From NCBI RefSeq assembly GCF_042466685.1, contig NZ_CP170448.1, positions 2,232,001 to 2,296,000 on the forward strand: a DNA stretch of 64,000 nt. The letters run 5' to 3'. The notes beneath the pieces were generated by a model that had not been told where the DNA came from, made no database searches, and was given only the letters and a program-made list of their open reading frames with translations. This document shows, one piece after another, positions 40,231 to 48,729 of this stretch. Origin of the DNA: Vreelandella sp042466685 (GTDB lineage: Bacteria; Pseudomonadota; Gammaproteobacteria; Pseudomonadales; Halomonadaceae). A program made the position numbers and the translations under genes. Positions within the stretch are counted from its first letter, which is position 1. Each line of letters starts with the position of its first letter.

Positions 40231-41067
40231 ATGTGGAGCCTGCTTAGGCTGTCTGCAATATCACTATCAGTACTCATGATAGCTGGTTGCTCAGACCCCA
40301 AAATTGATACTAGCTCCATGCCTGCGTCGGTTGTCTCTGTTGAGAAAGTGCGTAACTCCTTGCCCACCTACAAGCGCGATGAGTTTGATCAAGGGCTGAT
40401 CATTATCGCCACGTCAACGTCGTTTAGTGGTATCGATATTCTCAACCCTCATCGCATGAATGCTGCTGAGATCGCCGAAACTGCCAACGCGCAAATGCAT
40501 GGATTAACGGGGGATCAGGTGATCCAGCGTGCCGATCAAATTCTGCGCGAGCGCCGGGCACGCGAACGCGAACAGGCTATTCGCACCTTAAAGCGGCTGG
40601 AAGAGAAGCGTGCAAACGCTGCCCACGACCAGCAGCAACTAGCGCGGTTTACCATTGATAGTGCTCGCTATTATATGGGATCAAGCCCCTATGGTGCCCC
40701 AGAGCCAGTCATTGTTCTTGAAGTGACCAATGGCACTGATCAGACCATTTCTGAGCTGCTTTTGAGGGGCGTCGTGGCTAGCGCTGATAGCTCAGTACCT
40801 TGGGTAGACGAAACGTTTTACTACGTTATACCTAATGGCATTGAGCCAGGAGAGACACTGGAGTGGAGCCTTGCGCCTAATCGCTTTGGCCCATGGGGAA
40901 ATGCTCAAATACCGAGTAATGCAGAGTTGACGGTCACTTTGGAAGGTCTGAAAGATCTTGATGAACAGCCATTATGGAACTCACCCGAGCTAACAGAACA
41001 CGAACTGGCCAGGCTTGAGCGACTGCAAAAGGAGTATGGTGGCATTGCATTCTCCCGTTTGGATTGA
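40231..41067 (+). CDS. Putative outer- or inner-membrane lipoprotein
   Basis: The 278-residue protein starts MWSLLRLSAISLSVLMIAGC, a lipoprotein signal with lipobox IAGC. A helical stretch rich in R/E (about residues 95-135, ILRERRAREREQAIRTLKRL) follows, then a beta-rich domain (YYMGSSPYGAPEPVIVLEVTN, then FYYVIPNGIEPGETLEWSL). It resembles DUF6694-type lipoproteins, by recollection; function is unknown. GAGGTGAG is upstream of ATG 40231. It is a single gene after a 145-bp gap from moaA, unrelated in obvious function. Confidence 0.75.
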   Translation: MWSLLRLSAISLSVLMIAGCSDPKIDTSSMPASVVSVEKVRNSLPTYKRDEFDQGLIIIATSTSFSGIDILNPHRMNAAEIAETANAQMHGLTGDQVIQRADQILRERRAREREQAIRTLKRLEEKRANAAHDQQQLARFTIDSARYYMGSSPYGAPEPVIVLEVTNGTDQTISELLLRGVVASADSSVPWVDETFYYVIPNGIEPGETLEWSLAPNRFGPWGNAQIPSNAELTVTLEGLKDLDEQPLWNSPELTEHELARLERLQKEYGGIAFSRLD

Positions 41068-41117
41068 GCCTCGTGTGGAGTAAGCCTTGTGTACCGTAAG
41101 CGCTGCAAAAACCAAAA

Positions 41118-41143
41118 CGCCCTAGCGGTTATTCGCTAGGGCG
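41118..41143 (-). terminator. Terminator of the small 41183-41383 gene
   Basis: CGCCCTAGCG and CGCTAGGGCG form a perfect ten-pair stem with a six-base loop. On the minus strand it is followed by TTTTGGTTTTT. It may also stop the convergent lipoprotein gene. Confidence 0.8.
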
Positions 41144-41182
41144 CACGTGCCTACAACCATGATCTTTGTGTTTAAGGGGGAC

Positions 41183-41383
41183 TTACTCTTTAGCTTCATG
41201 GTCGGCGAGGGCGGCAACAATGGCCTCTTCCCACTGCCCTTCGGTTAAACCCCAATGTTCCATCTCTGACTGATCAGGGCTGCCTTCCGACGCCTCACGC
41301 AGTTTATCGACGCTGCTGCTTTCATAGCAGTGCTTGGCGAAGTCTTTGGTTTTTACATCTTTTAGCTGGTTAATCATCGACAT
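41183..41383 (-). CDS. Small acidic conserved-looking protein of unknown function
   Basis: The 66-residue acidic protein (MSMINQLKDVKTKDFAKHCYESS..., ending DHEAKE) has no membrane segment. AAAGGAA lies about eight bases before ATG 41383 and a strong terminator follows, which supports a real gene. It has one cysteine and a helical, charged look. I do not recognise the family. Confidence 0.6.
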   Translation of the reverse strand: MSMINQLKDVKTKDFAKHCYESSSVDKLREASEGSPDQSEMEHWGLTEGQWEEAIVAALADHEAKE

Positions 41384-41514
41384 ATTGAGTTCCTTTCAAG
41401 GTCAATTGAGGTAATGCTCCCTCAGTGTAGCTATTCTGGCCACTTTTACCTGACTTGGTTCCCCAGTTCCGTTTAGCTGAAGTGAAAAAAGAGCAGGGTG
41501 CGCTTTTCGTAAAG

Positions 41515-42249
41515 CTAGCCAGCCATCAGCGTATCGATAAAAATCTTACCGGCGATACTTGCCAGCAGTAGCATAACCAAATTATCAAACCAGCGGTGGG
41601 GCAGCCTTTTGCCCAGGCGGGCGCCTAGCGGCATGGCGGCGAGTATCACCACAAGGGCAAGGATACTAAACAGAAAGCGCTCCAGAGTTAAAATACCCGC
41701 GTTTAAAAGCGCCGGTATTTGAACAATGGTAATGGCGACGAAGAAGACCGAGATCGAGCCAATAAATACGTTTCGTTTCAGCTGCATTGCATTGAGAAAC
41801 GTCACCGAAGCCGGTGCTGACATGCCTGCTGCGCCTTGAAGCACGCCTGCAAGCAGGCCAATGGGAATCGCTAGTCGCGCTGCGATAGTAAAAGGCAGGG
41901 CAATGCGGCGTTTCATCACTTTGATGATCAGGTAAAGCACGATCACCCCCGCGACACTCAGTGACAATATATCGGGCGATAAAACGACTAATCCCCAAGT
42001 GCCCAGCACAATGCCTAGCCCGCCGGCGATGGAGAACGCTGCCAAGAAACGCAAGGGTAATAAGTGGCGTCGATATTGCCATACCTGTAAGGCATTGCTA
42101 AATAAGTTAGGCGCGACCAAGAGGGCGATAGCGAGCTGAACGTCGTACAGCATGGTAAGAATGGGGACGACAATAACCGGGACGCCGGAACCGATGGCGC
42201 CTTTAACGATACCTGCGACGAGTAGTGCTATAAACGCAATGAACAGCAT
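41515..42249 (-). CDS. TauE/SafE-family membrane transporter
   Basis: The 244-residue protein has about eight hydrophobic segments. It has the TauE/SafE duplicated pattern GAIGSGVPVIVVPILTMLYDV in the first half and GVLQGAAGMSAPASVTFLNAM in the second. Members export small sulfur-containing anions or are of unknown specificity. It is an apparently single gene; substrate cannot be told from the context. Confidence 0.88.
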   Translation of the reverse strand: MLFIAFIALLVAGIVKGAIGSGVPVIVVPILTMLYDVQLAIALLVAPNLFSNALQVWQYRRHLLPLRFLAAFSIAGGLGIVLGTWGLVVLSPDILSLSVAGVIVLYLIIKVMKRRIALPFTIAARLAIPIGLLAGVLQGAAGMSAPASVTFLNAMQLKRNVFIGSISVFFVAITIVQIPALLNAGILTLERFLFSILALVVILAAMPLGARLGKRLPHRWFDNLVMLLLASIAGKIFIDTLMAG

Positions 42250-42381
42250 AAGGCGACCCGGTCCCTTTTAGCGCACAGCCGCCGCTCAACCGGCAGCTGT
42301 GCGTATTGATTCCCTTCAGGTTTAGGTTTTGTCTTACAAGTCGGCGAGCGCAGCCAGTTTTCAGACAGAGTCTAAGTGCTG

Positions 42382-43764
42382 TTATTTCAGCACATAGCAG
42401 GGCACATAGTGCTGGCCATCGAGTTTCATGCGCCCTTGGGCTACAAACGAGGTGAGTAGCTCGTCAAGGCGTTCCATGAGTTCGGGCTCTGCGGTGAGTA
42501 CAAAGGGGCCATGGGCTTCAATGGCACGAATGCCAGCCTCTTTGACGTTACCCGCGACGATCCCCGAGAAAGCGCGGCGCAGATTGGCGGCGAGCTCGTG
42601 GGTGGGCTGCTGGCGGTGCAGCGCTAAGCCACGCATGGCGTCGTGAGTCGGCTCAAAGGTTGCCTGGAAATCGCGTGCAATGGTCAATCGCCAGTTGTAG
42701 TAAAACGCATCCTGATGGGTGCGCCGGAATTCAGCGATCTCATCGATACCATGGCGCATGGCGCGCGCAACCGAGACCGGGTCGCCGGTAATGATGGTGT
42801 AGTAACGGCGGATATCCTCACCCAGGGTATAAACGAGAAACTCATCAATTTTCTGAAAGTAGGCCGCAGAATCGGCGGGGCCGGTGAAAATTAACGGAAA
42901 AGGAATCTCTTTGTTACTGGGGTGCAGGAGGATGCCCAGCAGGTAAAGAATCTCTTCTGCAGTACCTACCCCGCCAGGGAAAACGATAATGCCATGGCCT
43001 AGGCGAACAAAGGCTTCTAGGCGTTTTTCAATATCTGGCATCACCACCAGTTCATTGACGATGGGGTTGGGCGCTTCGGCTGCGATAATGCCCGGCTCTG
43101 AAATGCCTAAATAGCGGCCCTCTTTGCGCCGCTGTTTGGCATGGGCCACGTTGGCGCCTTTCATGGGGCCTTTCATAGCCCCAGGGCCACAGCCGGTACA
43201 AATATCTAAATCGCGCAGGCCTAAGTGGTAGCCCACATCTTTGGTATATTCATACTCTTCCCGGGAGATAGAGTGACCGCCCCAGCACACCACCAGGCTA
43301 GGGTCACGGCCGGGTTTTAGCGTGCCCGCTTTGCGCAGAATATGGAAAACCGCATTGGTGGTGCCTTCACCCGTACTAAGGTCAAACCGATTATGGTGCT
43401 GAATCTCGTTGTAGACGTAAACAATATCGCGAATGATCGAGGATAAATGCTCGCGGATGCCGCGGATCATGCGGCCATCAACAAAGGCTTCGGCAGGAGC
43501 GTTAGTGAGCTTTAAGCGAATCCCGCGGTCTTGCTGCAGCACTTCAATATCGAAATCTTTATAGGCTTCTAAAATCGCCAGGCTGTCATCGGTGGGGTTA
43601 CCGCAATTGAGCACTGCCAATGCACAGCGCCGAAGTAGATCGTGTAGACCGCTTTGAGACGTTTTATGAAGTCGGTTGACTTCATGCTGAGAGAGGACTT
43701 CGAGGCTTCCTTCGGGGGAAATAATGCTGGAAAGGGTGGCGCGAGGTTGAGCGTTTTCGGTCAT
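42382..43764 (-). CDS. ppnN: Pyrimidine/purine nucleotide 5'-monophosphate nucleosidase PpnN
   Basis: The 460-residue protein resembles E. coli PpnN (YgdH) over its full length. It shares SPEGSLEVLSQHEVNRL, FVDGRMIRGIREHL, VVCWGGHSIS, the LOG-type CTGCGPGAMKGPMKGA and FPGGVGTAEEILYLLGI, and FSGIVAGNVKEAGIRAIE. It splits nucleoside monophosphates to base and ribose 5-phosphate and responds to (p)ppGpp in E. coli. The ATG at 43764 aligns with E. coli; the frame runs upstream to 43890 without family likeness. Confidence 0.95.
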   Translation of the reverse strand: MTENAQPRATLSSIISPEGSLEVLSQHEVNRLHKTSQSGLHDLLRRCALAVLNCGNPTDDSLAILEAYKDFDIEVLQQDRGIRLKLTNAPAEAFVDGRMIRGIREHLSSIIRDIVYVYNEIQHHNRFDLSTGEGTTNAVFHILRKAGTLKPGRDPSLVVCWGGHSISREEYEYTKDVGYHLGLRDLDICTGCGPGAMKGPMKGANVAHAKQRRKEGRYLGISEPGIIAAEAPNPIVNELVVMPDIEKRLEAFVRLGHGIIVFPGGVGTAEEILYLLGILLHPSNKEIPFPLIFTGPADSAAYFQKIDEFLVYTLGEDIRRYYTIITGDPVSVARAMRHGIDEIAEFRRTHQDAFYYNWRLTIARDFQATFEPTHDAMRGLALHRQQPTHELAANLRRAFSGIVAGNVKEAGIRAIEAHGPFVLTAEPELMERLDELLTSFVAQGRMKLDGQHYVPCYVLK

Positions 43765-43995
43765 TAGCGGGGCTGTCCCTAATCGTTTGATGTCTCTTGG
43801 CATACTACCACGCCCAAGCGGCGGGTACAGCGCAGCAGCTGGCCCGCGTGGCTGTGCTATTATGAAGCATATTTTACAGAACGGCGGCAATAGCGCTTTT
43901 GTTTACTGAGTTTAATTACTCACTAAACGATTGCCTAAAGCGTGTTCTCATAGAGAGCGGCTAAAGACCGTTACCCAAGACCATGGCGCTTTACT

Positions 43996-44901
43996 ATGTT
44001 CAATGCCCACTATTTTCGTACCTTTATTACGCTTGTTGAAACAGGCAGCTTTACCCGTACAGCGCAACGTTTAGAGATGACCCAGCCGGGTGTAAGCCAG
44101 CATGTTCGCAAGTTAGAAGATTATTTAAATAAAGCGCTGTTAGAGCGTAAAGGGCGTAGCTTTACACTAACCGAATCGGGGCGACGTGCTTACGATTACG
44201 CATTAAAGTTATTTGCTGAGCATGAGCAGTTCCGGCACGGGCTGGACGATGACTCTTTAGATAGCGGTGACTGCCGCATTGCCTCGCCGGGTAGCGTTGG
44301 GCTGATGTTCTATCCGTATATATTGGGGCAGCAGCAAATGCACCCCAATTTAACGGTCAACTATAGCTTTGCGTTCAACCACGAAATCGTCAACGACCTG
44401 CTCGAAGGGCGTTATGATATTGGGATAGTTACCGAGGCAATGCGTCACCCTGAGCTTAATTGCAGCATTTGGCATGAAGAGCCGCTCTGCTTAGTGGTGC
44501 CTGCTGATTTTGCGGGCAGCACGCTGTCAGATTTAATGGGCATCGGTTTTCTCAACTATTACGATGGCATTAATCACGCCAATGCGCTTCTGCGCGCCAA
44601 TTACCCCGACGAGTTCCGCTCGATGACCCATTTCCGCCATCAAGGCTTTACCAATGAAGTCAGTATGGTGCTGGATGCGGTGGCCAGGGGCTTAGGTTTT
44701 ACAGTGGTGTCGCGTCTGGTTCTGGAAACATCGCCTTGGCAACGCCAGGTAAAAGCGTTGAACCTGCCCAATGCGGTCAATGAAGTGCTCTATTTGCTGC
44801 GCCGGCGCGACTCGGTGTTGCCCAAGCGTTACGAAAAGCTGTTAGACGGTTTTCACGCTCAGCGCCTGCAAGAAAAAACGCCCCTGGTGCTGGCTAATTG
44901 A
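43996..44901 (+). CDS. LysR-family transcriptional regulator
   Basis: The 301-residue protein has the LysR helix-turn-helix (FRTFITLVETGSFTRTAQRL, then TQPGVSQHVRKLEDYL) and an effector-binding domain of about 200 residues. It is divergent from ppnN. No target can be named. Its 3' end overlaps the terminator of the convergent gcvP gene. Confidence 0.92.
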   Translation: MFNAHYFRTFITLVETGSFTRTAQRLEMTQPGVSQHVRKLEDYLNKALLERKGRSFTLTESGRRAYDYALKLFAEHEQFRHGLDDDSLDSGDCRIASPGSVGLMFYPYILGQQQMHPNLTVNYSFAFNHEIVNDLLEGRYDIGIVTEAMRHPELNCSIWHEEPLCLVVPADFAGSTLSDLMGIGFLNYYDGINHANALLRANYPDEFRSMTHFRHQGFTNEVSMVLDAVARGLGFTVVSRLVLETSPWQRQVKALNLPNAVNEVLYLLRRRDSVLPKRYEKLLDGFHAQRLQEKTPLVLAN

Positions 44902-44919
44902 TAAGGCACCAAGGGCGTT
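44873..44919 (-). terminator. gcvP terminator embedded in LysR 3' end
   Basis: AACGCCCCTGGTGC and GCACCAAGGGCGTT form a 14-pair stem with one mismatch around the LysR stop codon. On the minus strand it ends in a run of six T (A6 at 44873-44878). Confidence 0.8.
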
Positions 44920-44965
44920 CTCGTTACTTAAAGCGCTACTGCTTCACATCTTGTCAGCTATGCCG

Positions 44966-47860
44966 TTAGTTGCGGTACTCATCGATGCTGGGGCAGGAAC
45001 AGATTAACTGACGGTCACCAAAAACGTTATCGACGCGGTTAACGGCGGGCCAGTATTTCGCGGCTTGAACAGCCGCGGTCGGGAAGGCAGCCAACTGGCG
45101 GTCATAAGGCCGCTGCCAGTCGCTATCCATCAGATCCGCCTGGGTATGCGGTGCATTGACCAGCGGATTATTATCCAGCGGCCATTCGCCGCTCTCCACT
45201 CGGGCAATCTCGTCACGAATGGCAATCATCGCATCGCAGAAGCGGTCGATTTCATACAGCGACTCTGACTCGGTCGGCTCGATCATCAGCGTGCCCGGCA
45301 CCGGGAACGACATCGTCGGCGCGTGGAAGCCGTAATCCATCAGGCGTTTGGCGATATCCTCCTCGCTAATCCCAGAGGCCGCTTTAAGCGGACGAATATC
45401 GATAATGCATTCGTGGGCAACGGTGCCATTCTGGCCGCGGTAGAGAATCGGGAATGCCGCTTCCAAACGCTTGGCAATATAGTTGGCGTTTAGGATAGCT
45501 AGCTCGGTGGCTTCACGCAGCCCGCGCGCGCCCATCATCTTAATGTAGGCCCAGGAGATGGGGAGGATTGAGGCACTGCCGAACGCAGCTGCGGATACCG
45601 CGCCGCTATCCGCGTTAACGCCGTTGATCGGCGTTACTACGTGGTTGGAAACGTAGGGCGCCAGATGGGCTTTTACGCCGATAGGCCCCATGCCCGGGCC
45701 GCCGCCACCGTGGGGAATACAGAACGTTTTGTGCAGATTAAGGTGAGAAACATCGCCACCAAAATCGCCAGGGCGGGTTAACCCCACCTGGGCGTTCATA
45801 TTGGCGCCATCGATATACACCTGACCGCCGTTGTCGTGAACGATCTTGCACGCTTCGCGCACGCTGGTTTCAAACACGCCGTGTGTGGAAGGGTAGGTCA
45901 ACATAATGGCGGAGAGCTGGTCGCGATGCTGCTCGGCTTTAGCGCGTAGATCTGCCATATCGATGTTGCCGTTCTGATCGCACTCGACCACCACTACTTT
46001 CATCTGCACCATGGCTGCCGAGGCCGGGTTGGTGCCGTGGGCGGAGCTTGGGATCAAGCAGATATCGCGATGACCCTCACCCTGGGCTGCCTGATAGCGA
46101 CGAATCGCCACTAGGCCTGCGTATTCGCCCTGGGCGCCGGAGTTAGGCTGCATCGAGAGATGATCGTAACCGGTGACTTCGACCAGGAAGGCTGAGAGTT
46201 CGTCGATCATTTGATGATAGCCAGCCACCTGATCGCGAGGCGCGAAGGGGTGCAGATGCGCAAACGAGGGCCAGGAGACGGGTATCATTTCGCTGGTGGC
46301 GTTAAGCTTCATGGTGCAGGAGCCGAGCGGGATCATTGCATGAGCAAGCGACAGATCCTTGTTCTCCAGACGCTTCAAGTAGCGCAGCATTTCGGTTTCG
46401 CTACGGTAGCGGCTAAAGGTGGGATGGCCCAAGAAGTCGCTTTCGCGCTGGCAGGCAGCGGGAATGCCTGTAGCGCCGTTAGCCACTACCTGCTCGTCCA
46501 AAACAGCTACGGCAAGACCGTGCTCGTCACCCAGCAGTACGTCAAATAGCGTTGCTACGTCGCGGGCGGTGGTGGTTTCATCCAGGCTTATGCCTACATC
46601 GCCATTGCCGAAGTAGTTCAAGTTAATGTCGTGGGTCATGGCACGACCATGGATCTTGCCAGCGTCAATGCCGGTCAAACGCAGCGTATCGAACCAACTG
46701 TCATGAGCGAGCGTTATGCCTGCCTGCTTAAGGCCTTCGGCGAGCAGGGTTGTCAGGCGGTGAACACGACCGGCAATTTTGCGCAGCCCTTCAGCGCCGT
46801 GATAAGTGGCGTAAAAACCTGCAATGTTGGCCAGCAGCGCCTGGGCAGTGCAGATGTTCGAGGTCGCTTTCTCGCGGCGGATATGCTGCTCGCGGGTCTG
46901 CATCGCCATGCGCAGGGCGGTGTTGCCGCGGCTATCTTTTGACACACCGATAATTCGCCCAGGGATCGAGCGCTTGAGTTTATCGGAAGTCGCGAAGAAC
47001 GCCGCATGGGGGCCGCCAAAACCCATAGGAACGCCAAAGCGTTGGGAGTTGCCAATCACAATGTCCGCACCCAACTGGCCGGGCTCTTTAAGCAGCACCA
47101 GACTCAAAAGGTCGCTGGCCACGCAGGTCATGATGTTGCGCTCAGCCGCTGCGCTTAATAGCGGAGCCAGATCGCGCACTTCACCACTGGCGGAAGGGTA
47201 CTGGACAAGAGCCCCAAACACATCGTAGCTGGCGATCTCTTCAGCGGGCCCGGTGATCAATTCAAAACCAAAGAACTCGGCGCGAGTTTTGACCACGTCT
47301 AGCGTTTGCGGGAAAACGTCATCGGCGACGAAAAAAGCGTTGGATTTGCTTCTCTTGTTGCCACGCTTACACAGCGCCATGGCTTCGGCGGCGGCGGTGG
47401 CTTCGTCGAGGAGCGACGCATTGGCCAGCTCCATTCCGGTTAAATCCATGACTACTTGCTGGAAGTTAAGCAGGCCTTCCAAACGGCCTTGAGAAATCTC
47501 CGGCTGGTAGGGTGTATAGGCGGTGTACCAGCCTGGGTTTTCCAATACGTTACGTTGAATCACCGCGGGCATATGAGTGCCGTAATAGCCCTGGCCAATA
47601 TAGCTTTTCGCCACGCGGTTTTGCCGCGCTAGCTGGGCTAAGTACTCTAGCGCCTCTGCTTCGCTGCGCGGTTCTTCAAGCGCAAGCTCGCGGTCAAGAC
47701 GAATATCGCTCGGCACGGTCTGTTCAATCAGATCTTCCATGTGCTGCATGTTGAACGCTTTTAACATGGTGGCCACGTCATCTTGACTTGGACCATTATG
47801 ACGTTTGATAAAAGCATCGTGATCGGCCAGCTCGGCCAGACGGCGTGTTTCAAGAGACAT
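44966..47860 (-). CDS. gcvP: Glycine dehydrogenase (decarboxylating), P-protein
   Basis: The 964-residue PLP enzyme releases CO2 from glycine and passes aminomethyl to GcvH. It has two homologous halves; the PLP lysine is in HLNLHKTFCIPHGGGGPG, and NSGAQGEYAGL and SSAHGTNPASA are typical. Length is the standard single-chain bacterial form. It is downstream of gcvH (93-bp gap with a hairpin) and they form a minus-strand unit. Confidence 0.98.
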   Translation of the reverse strand: MSLETRRLAELADHDAFIKRHNGPSQDDVATMLKAFNMQHMEDLIEQTVPSDIRLDRELALEEPRSEAEALEYLAQLARQNRVAKSYIGQGYYGTHMPAVIQRNVLENPGWYTAYTPYQPEISQGRLEGLLNFQQVVMDLTGMELANASLLDEATAAAEAMALCKRGNKRSKSNAFFVADDVFPQTLDVVKTRAEFFGFELITGPAEEIASYDVFGALVQYPSASGEVRDLAPLLSAAAERNIMTCVASDLLSLVLLKEPGQLGADIVIGNSQRFGVPMGFGGPHAAFFATSDKLKRSIPGRIIGVSKDSRGNTALRMAMQTREQHIRREKATSNICTAQALLANIAGFYATYHGAEGLRKIAGRVHRLTTLLAEGLKQAGITLAHDSWFDTLRLTGIDAGKIHGRAMTHDINLNYFGNGDVGISLDETTTARDVATLFDVLLGDEHGLAVAVLDEQVVANGATGIPAACQRESDFLGHPTFSRYRSETEMLRYLKRLENKDLSLAHAMIPLGSCTMKLNATSEMIPVSWPSFAHLHPFAPRDQVAGYHQMIDELSAFLVEVTGYDHLSMQPNSGAQGEYAGLVAIRRYQAAQGEGHRDICLIPSSAHGTNPASAAMVQMKVVVVECDQNGNIDMADLRAKAEQHRDQLSAIMLTYPSTHGVFETSVREACKIVHDNGGQVYIDGANMNAQVGLTRPGDFGGDVSHLNLHKTFCIPHGGGGPGMGPIGVKAHLAPYVSNHVVTPINGVNADSGAVSAAAFGSASILPISWAYIKMMGARGLREATELAILNANYIAKRLEAAFPILYRGQNGTVAHECIIDIRPLKAASGISEEDIAKRLMDYGFHAPTMSFPVPGTLMIEPTESESLYEIDRFCDAMIAIRDEIARVESGEWPLDNNPLVNAPHTQADLMDSDWQRPYDRQLAAFPTAAVQAAKYWPAVNRVDNVFGDRQLICSCPSIDEYRN

Positions 47861-47906
47861 GAAGAAGATTCCGGACGTTAAGAGAGAACCGTGCAGGGCA
47901 TAAAAC

Positions 47907-47935
47907 TAAGAGCCCACCAAAAGTGCAGGCTCTTA
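47907..47935 (-). terminator. Hairpin between gcvH and gcvP
   Basis: TAAGAGCC and GGCTCTTA pair over eight bases with a 13-base loop; on the minus strand AGTTTTA follows. It may be a partial terminator setting gcvH above gcvP. Confidence 0.6.
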
Positions 47936-47953
47936 ATTGATTCAACTACCGCG

Positions 47954-48343
47954 TTAGTCGTCGGCGCTTAGCGTTGCTTGATAGGCATCTGCATCGAGCA
48001 GGCCATCGAGTGAGTCGCTATCTAGACGCACTTTCATAATCCAGCCGCCTTCGTAAGGCGATTCATTGACTGTCTCCGGGGCGTCTTCCAGGGCGTCATT
48101 GACTTCGATGACTTCGCCAACCACCGGCGAGTAGAGGTCAGAAGCGGCTTTGACCGATTCGATAACGCCAAACTCTTGGCCTTTGCTCAGCGCTGCTCCC
48201 ACTTCGGGCAGTTCGACAAACACGACATCACCTAACGCCTGCTGGGCGTGATCAGTAATGCCCACGGTCACGGTGCCGTCTTGATTATCAAGCACCCACT
48301 CGTGGCTTTCAGCGTAACGGAGATTGGCAGGAAGATTGCTCAT
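47954..48343 (-). CDS. gcvH: Glycine cleavage system H protein
   Basis: The 129-residue lipoyl carrier has its lipoylation lysine at K65 (VIESVKAASDLYSP) and the N-terminal block RYAESHEWV. It shuttles the aminomethyl group between GcvP, GcvT and Lpd. It is first in the gcvH-gcvP unit, divergent from the agcS carrier gene. Confidence 0.98.
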   Translation of the reverse strand: MSNLPANLRYAESHEWVLDNQDGTVTVGITDHAQQALGDVVFVELPEVGAALSKGQEFGVIESVKAASDLYSPVVGEVIEVNDALEDAPETVNESPYEGGWIMKVRLDSDSLDGLLDADAYQATLSADD

Positions 48344-48453
48344 GATGTTTTCCTATATGAAACAGTTTCTGGGCCCGAGCATACTAGCGTTTGTCGCTCG
48401 CCTTGGCGAATAGTGGCTAGGGCGGGTCGAGCGAATAAACCAGCATGTTAACG

Positions 48454-48471
48454 TGTTTCCAATCGGAAACA
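48454..48471. promoter_or_regulatory. Dyad TGTTTCC-N4-GGAAACA
   Basis: A perfect seven-base inverted repeat separated by AATC, between gcvH and agcS, about 110 bases upstream of gcvH and 258 upstream of agcS. Possible operator for gcvHP; binding protein unknown. Confidence 0.45.
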
Positions 48472-48612
48472 AATTTCTTCGTTGCTCCATGGCGTGCTTG
48501 GTAGCGTTAGCTGACCAGTTACTTTTTCGCCTGGGTCACAAGTCGGATTATGAAAAAAGCGGTATCCTCTATGCACAAGCGACATCACCCTAGATGCTTG
48601 CTAAGTTTATGG

Positions 48613-48627
48613 TGTAAAACGTTTACA
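48613..48627. promoter_or_regulatory. Palindrome TGTAAA-ACG-TTTACA upstream of agcS
   Basis: A perfect 15-bp inverted repeat about 100 bases upstream of agcS. The form with TTTACA arms and a short CG centre resembles LacI-type operators. The spacer is too short for a TyrR box. Confidence 0.45.
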
Positions 48628-48729
48628 TCCTATGCTAACCAGCCATAGCGACGTCGCAAATAACTACTATATGGTAGCCAATCAACAATACACACCACCA
48701 TTGCATACCAACAAAGCGAGGAAATGAAC

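Larger units (their letters stand above)
48344..48723. other. gcvH-agcS divergent intergenic region (380 bp)
   Basis: No gene seen. It contains two clear dyads (48454-48471 and 48613-48627). I looked for a glycine riboswitch and found none of its conserved helices or junction sequence. Confidence 0.6.

Noticed and set aside
48613..48627. TyrR box (TGTAAA-N6-TTTACA)
   Set aside because: The arms match but the spacer is three bases, not six; a LacI-type operator fits better.
48344..48723. Possible glycine riboswitch upstream of gcvH or agcS
   Set aside because: None of the conserved aptamer helices or the GCCGAAACTC-like junction could be found on either strand.
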